A stretch of DNA of 64,000 nucleotides from Winogradskyella aurantiaca. Lineage in GTDB: Bacteria > Bacteroidota > Bacteroidia > Flavobacteriales > Flavobacteriaceae. Location of the stretch: assembly GCF_003362725.1 (NCBI RefSeq), contig NZ_QKTV01000004.1, forward strand, positions 62,001 to 126,000. The letters are read 5' to 3'. The notes below the pieces were generated by a model. The model ran no database searches, had not been told where the DNA came from, and saw only the letters and a list, made by a program, of their open reading frames with translations. Position 1 is the first letter of the stretch; every line of letters starts with the position of its first letter. A program made the position numbers and the translations under genes. Positions 57,693 to 64,000 of this stretch are shown piece by piece.

Positions 57693-58226
57693 TTAAGCTG
57701 TAGTATGGTAGAAAAGCTCAGTTCTTACAAAGGTATTAGAATCCTCATCAAGGATATTGCAAGAACTTATAGGTTTTGCATACAAATGAAGAGTCAAACT
57801 TCTACTCTCTGATACATTTTGTAAACTATGGAAACCCATGAAGTCTTTCATATAGGTAACCTGATTAGGTTTTGAAATGGATGACCTGACGGCCACAAGA
57901 TCATTATTTTTATTCTTCTTATAAATCACCTCTTCCAATTCACCCTCGATTACTTTTACCCAACATTCTTCACCACCATGATCATGAATGGGTGTCATCT
58001 GACCTGGCCCCCAACAAATTAAAACTAATTCAAACTTCTCATTGTTAACCACACAATTTCTAGTGTAACAATCTTTAGACCATGATGTATATGCATCAAA
58101 GTCTTTAGCCTCCAAACTAATGGATTTTATAAGGTAATTGTAGGTTGTTTTATCCTCTTCTAATAGAGCTGTAATTAAATCATCTAAGGTTAGAAGTGTT
58201 TCTAAAGAATCTGGATTAGAATTCAA
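57693..58226 (-). CDS. Cysteine dioxygenase, eukaryote-like
   Basis: 177 residues of the cupin cysteine dioxygenase family. Iron ligands His81 and His83 (PIHDHGGEECWVKVIEG) and His133 (FMGFHSLQNVS). Arg56 in YTRNCV matches the substrate-binding Arg, and Cys88 and Tyr149 (LHLYAKP) occupy the positions of the Cys-Tyr cofactor of animal enzymes, where most bacterial ones have Gly in place of Cys. It oxidises cysteine to cysteine sulfinate. First gene of a two-gene operon with the decarboxylase. Confidence 0.9.
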   Translation of the reverse strand: MNSNPDSLETLLTLDDLITALLEEDKTTYNYLIKSISLEAKDFDAYTSWSKDCYTRNCVVNNEKFELVLICWGPGQMTPIHDHGGEECWVKVIEGELEEVIYKKNKNNDLVAVRSSISKPNQVTYMKDFMGFHSLQNVSESRSLTLHLYAKPISSCNILDEDSNTFVRTELFYHTTA

Positions 58227-58577
58227 AATTGTGAGTTTTTATAGGTTTAGATTACCAACTCAAGGACGATACTTAAACCTATCTACATTGAAGCCCTAAG
58301 CGAAATTGCTTTTTTCCAAAAATAGCATTTTAAAGCTGTTTTTGCTGGTTTTTTGGTCGTTTTATCATAAAAAAACGCTCAAAACCACCTGATTTTATAT
58401 ATTTTGAAGACTTTTAAAAATCCAACATCTACCTTGTTCAAGGCATCCAGATGATAGAATTTATAGAGTACATTTAGCATATGCTGTCTAAATACCTGAA
58501 TTTATCGCTGCCAGGATGCCATGGTTAATACAAGCGAAACTCCAAAATAAAACCACAACAACTATATTAATTAAATC
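58227..58577. other. Gene-free divergent promoter region
   Basis: 351 bases between the minus-strand cysteine dioxygenase gene and the plus-strand serine hydrolase gene. It should hold both promoters. No unambiguous TTTG/TAnnTTTG pair, repeat or RNA gene was found; 58310-58400 is rich in A and T runs. Confidence 0.4.
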
Positions 58578-59642
58578 ATGAGAATCATCCTTATATCATT
58601 AGTTTCATCCCTGTTGCTTAGTTGCTCAAGTGAGGCCCAGATTTACCCAGATACCAATTGGACAGTTCTACAAAATCCAGCTCATGAAGGTTGGAGCGAA
58701 ACTGGCCTCAGGGGTTTTACGCGCTTCATTGTTGATAGTACTCAGATTACTGGACTGCTTATTATTCATAAAGGGCAGATAGTCCTTGAATACGGGGATA
58801 TTGAAGAAAACAGCTATATCGCCTCATGTCGAAAAAGTGTTTTGGCCATGCTTTACGGTAATCACATTGAAAATGGAACTATTGATCTTGATAAATCTCT
58901 AAAAGAATTAGGTATCGAAGACCACTCACCCTTTCTTGAAATTGAAACATCAGCCACTATAAAAGATGTTATCTCAGCCCGTTCTGGTGTTTTTCTACCT
59001 GGCTCCAATGGCGGTGATTTTAGACGACTCGCCCCAGAAAGGGGATCTGTTAAACCAGGAAGTTATTGGCTTTATAGTAATTGGGATTTTAATGTAGCGG
59101 GGTATATCTTCGAACAGGAAACCCACCAAAATATCTATGACGAAATAGATGAACAATTAGTAAGCCCTCTTAGAATGCAGGACTGGGATCGAGCCTTACA
59201 ACAAAAAAGTGGTGATTTGGAAGTATCGAAGTTTCCAGCCTATCACATTTGGTTATCAACAAGAGATATGGCGCGTTTAGGATTGTTGATGCTACGTAAG
59301 GGAAAATGGAGCGATGGTCAGGTTATTCCAGAGAACTGGGTAGAAGACATGGTAAAGCAAAAAACCTCTTATCTTGAAGCTCAAAAAAATGCACCAATCT
59401 TAAAAGAAGACGGCCTTGACCTGGGTTATGGGTATATGTGGTGGTTAATAGAAAACACCAAGGATTACAGACTCAAAAATGCCTATTCCGCCCAGGGGGC
59501 TTTAGGGCAAAATATTACTGTTTATCCAGAAATAGATGTGGTATTGGTTTTTAAAACTAAAAGTGCTTACGGAAGGGGAAATAGTATTCAAACACAAATG
59601 AGTGTCATACAAAAGGCGGTTGAAATCTATAAGCCCGATTAA
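58578..59642 (+). CDS. Serine hydrolase, beta-lactamase/DD-peptidase family
   Basis: 354 residues, lipobox LLSCSSEA (Cys16). Class C-type motifs: Ser83-x-x-Lys86 in ASCRKSVLA, Tyr-x-Asn in LYSNWDF (about 174-176) and GALGQNI in the late motif position. Same family as the cassette-borne gene at 24127 but distant. Likely an esterase or amidase acting at the envelope. The DUF3667 gene follows 21 bases later and may be co-transcribed. Confidence 0.87.
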   Translation: MRIILISLVSSLLLSCSSEAQIYPDTNWTVLQNPAHEGWSETGLRGFTRFIVDSTQITGLLIIHKGQIVLEYGDIEENSYIASCRKSVLAMLYGNHIENGTIDLDKSLKELGIEDHSPFLEIETSATIKDVISARSGVFLPGSNGGDFRRLAPERGSVKPGSYWLYSNWDFNVAGYIFEQETHQNIYDEIDEQLVSPLRMQDWDRALQQKSGDLEVSKFPAYHIWLSTRDMARLGLLMLRKGKWSDGQVIPENWVEDMVKQKTSYLEAQKNAPILKEDGLDLGYGYMWWLIENTKDYRLKNAYSAQGALGQNITVYPEIDVVLVFKTKSAYGRGNSIQTQMSVIQKAVEIYKPD

Positions 59643-59663
59643 AATAAACCTGAAACAAAAAAA

Positions 59664-60416
59664 ATGACCTGTAAAAACTGTGGCAATGAATTTAAAGGGG
59701 ACTACTGTAATCAATGTGGGCAGAGTTCAAAAGTGCAACGCATCAACTGGAACTATTTAAAGAACTCTATTGCAGACAATGTTTTTCAAATTAACCATGG
59801 CTTTTTGTATACGGTGAAAGTGTTGTTATTGAATCCAGGGAAGACTTTAAAAGATTTCTTCTATGGAAAAAGGACAAAATTCTACAAGCCATTTGCCTTT
59901 TTACTCATTTCTTCCACCATATTTCTTCTGTCTACAAAACTTATAGGCAATGATACCTTTGTAGATGATTTTTTGTCAGGGGTTAGAAATGGGGCTAGTG
60001 ACAACCTAAATCAAACAGTCAATTTTGAAATCCTCGACTTTTTAAGCAACAATCAGACCTATGTATTTCTAAGCTTCGTTCCTTTGTTTGCTTTGGCTTC
60101 CTTTATAACATTCAGAAAGAATGACTACAATTTTTCGGAACATCTTATAATAAATCTGTACATAACAGGTGAGCAACTCTTAATCTACACCCTGTTTAGT
60201 TTTATACAAGACCGTAACAGCATCATCACAGTTGTACCATTGTTGCTAGGCTTTCTTTACAATTGGTATGTGTACAATCGCCTTTTTTCTGAATTGAGCT
60301 GGACGAACAAAAATTTGAAGTTGCTAGTCTCCTATGTGATTTATTTGACGCTATTAGTAATTACCTTAATGCTCTTATTAATCTTAATTTTAATAACTAC
60401 TAAGATTTTAAAGTAA
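59664..60416 (+). CDS. DUF3667 membrane protein
   Basis: 250 residues. N-terminal zinc ribbon CKNCGNEFKGDYCNQCGQ (3-20), then VFQINHGFLYTVKVLLLNPGKTLKDFFYGKRTKFYKPFAFLLISS (about 40-84), the core of DUF3667, and five membrane helices to the end. Function unknown; common in Bacteroidota. A broken second copy of the start lies at 56064. Confidence 0.88.
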   Translation: MTCKNCGNEFKGDYCNQCGQSSKVQRINWNYLKNSIADNVFQINHGFLYTVKVLLLNPGKTLKDFFYGKRTKFYKPFAFLLISSTIFLLSTKLIGNDTFVDDFLSGVRNGASDNLNQTVNFEILDFLSNNQTYVFLSFVPLFALASFITFRKNDYNFSEHLIINLYITGEQLLIYTLFSFIQDRNSIITVVPLLLGFLYNWYVYNRLFSELSWTNKNLKLLVSYVIYLTLLVITLMLLLILILITTKILK

Positions 60417-60437
60417 TTTCAAATGAATCGATAGACT

Positions 60438-60554
60438 ATGGAAGCTTATAAAACCAGGCATATCAACTTTAAAGAATTGATCACTGTAAACGACTGGCGG
60501 GTAAAAGTGTATACCATTTCTAAATCAAATGAATCTTTTTTTCGAATTATTTAG
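60438..60554 (+). pseudogene. Short ORF, probable truncated gene start
   Basis: 38 codons, MEAYKTRHINFKELITVNDW followed by RVKVYTISKSNESF. It reads like the beginning of a real protein and has good codon use, but stops after 38 residues and is followed directly by the convergent response-regulator gene. Either a small protein or the stub of a truncated gene. Confidence 0.4.
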
Positions 60555-60569
60555 TACCGACCCTTCTTA

Positions 60570-61289
60570 TTAAAATCCTTCTAATAGTTTTAATACCTGA
60601 GTCTTATAACTACGGCTAATGGTGAAGGTCTTATCACCTACAACCACATGTTCATGGGTAAAAGAGCTAATGTGTTTAATGGCAACAATATAGGACCTAT
60701 GGATTCTTAAGAATTGAGACCGTGGGAGCTTGGCTTCAATATTGCTAATGGTCTCACGGGTAACTACAGACTGATGCTCACATTGGATTTTAATATAGTC
60801 ACTATAGCTCTCCACATAGCGAATCTCAGCAAAATCCAGTTTTTGCATTTGCCGATTGGCCCGGACAAAAATAAAATCAGTGGTAGGCAGATCGATTTTA
60901 GCGGCTGGCGGGTCTTGCTTAGTAATTTCAAAGTAACGATTTACGGCTTGTAAAAGGCGCTCGAAAGACACAGGTTTCACGACATAATCTACCGCCTGCA
61001 AATCAAATCCTTCTACGGCATAATCACGGTAGGCCGTGGTAAAAATAATCCGAATATTCTTGTTTATGGATTTAGCAAAGGCAATCCCTGAGATATCGGG
61101 CATATTAATATCTAAAAACACCAAATCAATCGCATTCTTGCTAATGACATTAAATGCATCAATCGCATTACTGCATTGAGCCACAATGGTCACACCAGTC
61201 ATACTTGTTAAATGAGTAGCAATAACACCTCGCGCCACGGACTCGTCGTCAACAATAATACAATTAATAGATCTAGTCATGTAAATCAA
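60570..61289 (-). CDS. LytTR-family response regulator
   Basis: 239 residues. Receiver domain (about 8-125) with acidic pocket VDDES, phospho-acceptor Asp60 in LVFLDINMPDISG and Lys in VVKPVSFERL. C-terminal LytTR DNA-binding domain (about 138-236: FIFVRANRQMQKLDFAEIRYVESYSDYIKIQC ... FLRIHRSYIVAIKHISSF). It overlaps the sensor gene by 17 bases, so they form a LytS/LytR-type pair. ATG at 61280 is an alternative start. Confidence 0.92.
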   Translation of the reverse strand: MIYMTRSINCIIVDDESVARGVIATHLTSMTGVTIVAQCSNAIDAFNVISKNAIDLVFLDINMPDISGIAFAKSINKNIRIIFTTAYRDYAVEGFDLQAVDYVVKPVSFERLLQAVNRYFEITKQDPPAAKIDLPTTDFIFVRANRQMQKLDFAEIRYVESYSDYIKIQCEHQSVVTRETISNIEAKLPRSQFLRIHRSYIVAIKHISSFTHEHVVVGDKTFTISRSYKTQVLKLLEGF

Positions 61290-62328
61290 GATTTAATGCT
61301 ACCTTAAAACTGTATTCATTTTCCTTGATATCTAAAGTATACCGGTTTTTATATAGCATTTCAAGCCGTTTTTTAATATTCTCAAGACCAATACCCTTGG
61401 AAGATGACTCTTGTTTTTGGCGTGTATTCTCAATGTAAAAATGAATGCGTTCATCCTCGCAATTAATTTCAAGGAACACCTGTAACTTGCCATCTTTTAT
61501 GGCACCATGTTTAAAGCTATTTTCTACAAACGGTAGAAATAGCATGGGTGCTATACTAATGTCTTTGGAACAATTTTTCACCTCAAATGAGACATTAAGT
61601 GTATCGTTAAAACGCATTTGCTCTAATCCAATATAATCCTTGATATGGTTGATCTCTTCTGCAAGTGCCACCTTGGGTTTATCCACCTGATACAACAAAT
61701 AATCCAATAGATTGGAGAGTTTTAAAATCATTTCAGGCGTACTCTCAGATTTCTGTAGGGCAAAACCATACATGGTATTCAAGGTATTAAACAAGAAATG
61801 GGGATGGATCTGCATTTTTAAATAATTGAGCTCCTGTTCTTTTAACTTTAATTGTGCCTCCAGGATTTTAGTTTCCAAAGCTTTGGTGCGTTGGGTTTGT
61901 TTTAAATTGTATTGCAATAGCTTAAAAGCACTAATAACAAACACAATAAGATACACAGCCCCTAACACCAGAATAATATTCTTAGTAGCAGGGTTCATTT
62001 CTGAGTATTCAAATCCGGATAGGTAAATAAGACTAAAAAAGACACTTGCCATCACCAAATAAGCAGAAATAACCAATGTATAACTGCTGTAAATAGCAAA
62101 CCTTAAATACCGTTTGGTGATGAGATAATCAGGGATTAATTTATACACAGATACATAGGTCGTAGCAATGGTCGTGGGCATTAAAAACAAGCTAAAGGAA
62201 AAGGCATTTTCAAATGAGGTATTGCCAATACTAAAAAAGTAACTGTAAAATATAAGCACTGCAGACCAAAAGGCGGTGTGAAAAAACAACTGGATGAGTT
62301 TTACTTTAAGAAAACGCTGAAACGTCAT
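61273..62328 (-). CDS. LytS-type sensor histidine kinase (His_kinase family)
   Basis: 351 residues: four membrane helices (about 12-35, 43-62, 78-103 and 117-137), coiled coil (about 140-172), His_kinase motif QIHPHFLFNTLNTMYGFAL with phospho-acceptor His177, and an ATPase region with FVENSFKHGAI (N box) and KGIGLENIKKRLEMLY (G box). Partner of the LytTR regulator. It controls genes not identifiable from this window. Confidence 0.92.
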   Translation of the reverse strand: MTFQRFLKVKLIQLFFHTAFWSAVLIFYSYFFSIGNTSFENAFSFSLFLMPTTIATTYVSVYKLIPDYLITKRYLRFAIYSSYTLVISAYLVMASVFFSLIYLSGFEYSEMNPATKNIILVLGAVYLIVFVISAFKLLQYNLKQTQRTKALETKILEAQLKLKEQELNYLKMQIHPHFLFNTLNTMYGFALQKSESTPEMILKLSNLLDYLLYQVDKPKVALAEEINHIKDYIGLEQMRFNDTLNVSFEVKNCSKDISIAPMLFLPFVENSFKHGAIKDGKLQVFLEINCEDERIHFYIENTRQKQESSSKGIGLENIKKRLEMLYKNRYTLDIKENEYSFKVALNLDLHD

Positions 62329-62514
62329 AGAAATACTAGCTCTTACAATAATACTATATTTTTAAACGCCCATATGGCTTTGTAGACGAACGACGGATTT
62401 TGGCCTGGATTCAACATTTGGTATAAACCCTTTTTAAATTGGTTGTTCATCGCATTTTCATATTTTGGGATGGCATTAAAACTAAGTTTGGTCATGTTTA
62501 ACTAAAATCTGTTT

Positions 62515-62916
62515 ATGATGACTCTAGTAATTACCAATGAATTCGCGGATCGCTTTAGTGAGGGTGGCCCATTTTTTATGTCCTTAATTTTAATCTGCTT
62601 ACTCCTGTCCATAGGCCTGCTAATTCGCGGTTTTTTAAGTTTAAAAAAGGATAAAAACCTAGCTCAAAAAATGCTCAACTTAACTGTAGACTCTAGTCTC
62701 CTGGGTTTGGTTATTGGGTTTTTTGCCTCTGTAATTGGCCTTATTACGGCTTTTGATTCTGTGGAAGCGATGGGAGATCCAGACCCTTCAATTTTTGCCG
62801 GTGGCCTTAAGGTCTCTTTGTTAACGGCCACCTTTGGACTATTGTCCTTCGTCATTGCCAGGATTGGCATATTAATATTGCGCTGGTTTATTAAACCAGA
62901 AACCCAAGAAGAATAA
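62515..62916 (+). CDS. MotA/TolQ/ExbB-like membrane protein
   Basis: 133 residues with three membrane helices (about 18-40, 57-80 and 98-122). LGLVIGFFASVIGLITAFDSVEAMGDPDPSIFAGGLKVSLLTATFGLLSFVIARI matches the pore-forming part of the MotA/TolQ/ExbB family. It lacks the usual long cytosolic loop and has no ExbD/TolR partner next to it. Confidence 0.75.
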   Translation: MMTLVITNEFADRFSEGGPFFMSLILICLLLSIGLLIRGFLSLKKDKNLAQKMLNLTVDSSLLGLVIGFFASVIGLITAFDSVEAMGDPDPSIFAGGLKVSLLTATFGLLSFVIARIGILILRWFIKPETQEE

Positions 62917-62931
62917 TATTATTTAAGCTTT

Positions 62932-62980
62932 TTAGGCTTAGGTTCAATGATATGGTTCAAACTTAATAACCTAAGCCTAA
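62932..62980 (+). terminator. Perfect 13-bp hairpin after the MotA/TolQ-like gene
   Basis: TTAGGCTTAGGTT (62932-62944) and AACCTAAGCCTAA (62968-62980) are perfect arms around a 23-base loop; TCATCTTTTATTT follows. Position between convergent genes (62916 and 63002) fits a bidirectional terminator, though the loop is long. Confidence 0.6.
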
Positions 62981-63001
62981 TCATCTTTTATTTGGTCTCA
63001 C

Positions 63002-63223
63002 TTACTCATAAATAAGCGCGCCCAGAAACGTCAGGATTCCAGCAATACACAGGCCAATTATCTCTGTTTGCACGAGGGTGATTCCGGAGGCAAATCCAGC
63101 CCCACTTACCAGGCCTACAGTACCACCGGCCATAAGACCTAAAAAGGCAGCTACTAGAAAAAAGCCTAGGAACAAGTACTTTCGTTTTTTACAGGTTTCG
63201 TCCTCTTTACGACACTTCTTCAT
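63002..63223 (-). CDS. Small membrane protein
   Basis: 73 residues: a charged cysteine-containing head (MKKCRKEDETCKKRK), then two membrane helices (about 15-42 and 50-71) rich in Gly and Ala. Family not recognised. 210 bases without a visible gene follow upstream of it (63224-63433). Confidence 0.6.
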   Translation of the reverse strand: MKKCRKEDETCKKRKYLFLGFFLVAAFLGLMAGGTVGLVSGAGFASGITLVQTEIIGLCIAGILTFLGALIYE

Positions 63224-63433
63224 GTGTTAATTAAATTAAGATTCAAAAGAAAAACGAATCATTTCAATCCCGTGTGAACACACAAAATTATTAATGGAAA
63301 GATTTGATTGTCAGTTAGTAGGCTTAAATTACAACGAAATTTTTAAACAACCAAAAGTGCCATTTGTATGCTTGAATACCAATCTAAGGGATGGATTTAC
63401 GCATCAGAACAAAGCCTATGCTCCTCATGAAGC

Positions 63434-64000
63434 TTAGACTTCTAACAATTGCAGAACAATCTTCCTGGAATCAAAATAACGCTCTGCAATAGCCCTGTAA
63501 TAACCGGTGTCTGCTACATAATTTTGTTCAATATCTGCTTTTACATGTGCCAGATCAAACTTGTAATTATAAGCGCGTCCCGAACAATTTTTTTCTAAAA
63601 GTGCGGTTATATTGTCCTTAGTAACCAATCCATCATAACAGCCCTCCAGATTGTATTTTCGTTCGTCATAAACAACTGCACATCTGCCGCATGCTAAAAG
63701 TTCAAAACAACCCCTACCTAAAGAAAACCCCAAATCGGCCCAATTATACATTTCAATTTTAAGTTCTCTTCTGGATCGAAGGGATACAGCTGTTGAATAG
63801 GACTTATAACCAAGCTTAGAAATTCTAGATCTGGCTTTTTTCGATTGCACAAGGTTTAAAACCTGCATACGCTGTGCATTAAGAGGGTGTGTAGGAGTAT
63901 ATCTGGAAAGATTGATAGGATTATGCACCACAGTAGAGCTAAAACCCTTAAGTAGTAGATGATCCTGTACTTCTTTTGAGATGGCTACATAAGCGTCAAA
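63434..64000 (-). CDS. Glycosyltransferase (GT4-like), cut by window edge
   Basis: The frame stays open to base 64000, so the gene continues beyond the window; a GTG at 63931 is not the true start. 188 residues are visible. Near the edge DAYVAISKEVQDHLLLKGF followed by STVVHNPINLSRY is the inter-domain region of GT-B glycosyltransferases. The end carries LGFSLGRGCFELLACGRCAVVYDERKYNLEGCYDGLVT, the acceptor/donor-loop region with E-L-L-A-CG. Probably involved in surface polysaccharide synthesis. Confidence 0.75.
   Translation of the reverse strand, partial: FDAYVAISKEVQDHLLLKGFSSTVVHNPINLSRYTPTHPLNAQRMQVLNLVQSKKARSRISKLGYKSYSTAVSLRSRRELKIEMYNWADLGFSLGRGCFELLACGRCAVVYDERKYNLEGCYDGLVTKDNITALLEKNCSGRAYNYKFDLAHVKADIEQNYVADTGYYRAIAERYFDSRKIVLQLLEV

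Noticed and set aside
58227-58577. Small RNA or riboswitch before the cysteine dioxygenase or hydrolase genes
   Set aside because: No conserved aptamer pattern or strong hairpin with T-run could be seen by eye.

Overview
The window looks like a chromosomal segment of a member of the Flavobacteriaceae (Bacteroidota). The grounds are an exosortase XrtF pair, HYC_CC_PP and DUF6090 family proteins, SC-DDD type lipoproteins, many TTG/GTG starts, an AT-rich composition and Bacteroidota-type promoter motifs (TTTG then TAnnTTTG). No rRNA, tRNA or CRISPR array was seen.

Left flank (1-8.1 kb): two tandem MacB/FtsX-type ABC permeases, the first cut by the window edge; a GAF-domain protein resembling free-methionine sulfoxide reductase; XrtF and its partner membrane protein; then a cysteine-rich metal locus (HYC_CC_PP protein, HMA-MauE membrane protein, TonB-dependent receptor, small secreted HMA protein); and a membrane protein with an HExxH motif.

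Centre (8.1-56 kb): the main discovery. A 376-residue tyrosine recombinase that is not an IntI (no IntI-specific insert between its Arg and His-x-x-Arg boxes) is followed on the same strand by an array of gene cassettes about 46 kb long. Each cassette holds one to six genes, nearly all on the + strand, and ends in a palindromic site built like an integron attC: ...AAC, unpaired spacer, long imperfect stem, unpaired spacer with ACC, GTT.... In 22 consecutive cassettes the ten bases at a cassette's head (GTTNNNNNNN) are the reverse complement, at 8-10 of 10 positions, of the ten bases entering its own 3' site. That is the signature of cassettes excised and inserted as circles cut at the GTT core. 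A 22-bp palindrome before the first cassette is a candidate attI, and a promoter-like pair of boxes in the 3' end of the recombinase gene is a candidate cassette promoter. Sites decay towards the distal end (after about 34 kb), as expected if new cassettes enter next to the recombinase. Cargo: four DUF6090 proteins, lipoproteins, small membrane proteins, hydrolases, serine hydrolase, CDF transporter, PhzF, amidase, porin-like protein, DUF1254 proteins, an HxlR regulator, a DUF2971 + GHKL-ATPase pair that could be a defence module, and a six-gene AraC/DUF1772/AhpD-like/NmrA cassette. The old distal part holds a Ca/Na exchanger and two class III nucleotide cyclases, one fused to a beta-propeller sensor.

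Right flank (56-64 kb): cysteine dioxygenase plus a PLP decarboxylase (probable hypotaurine synthesis), a serine hydrolase, a DUF3667 membrane protein and a decayed second copy, a LytTR/LytS-type two-component system, two small membrane proteins, and the end of a glycosyltransferase cut by the window edge.

All family calls come from reading motifs by eye; no database search was run. Site numbering attC1-attC34 and cassette numbering C1-C30 are mine.
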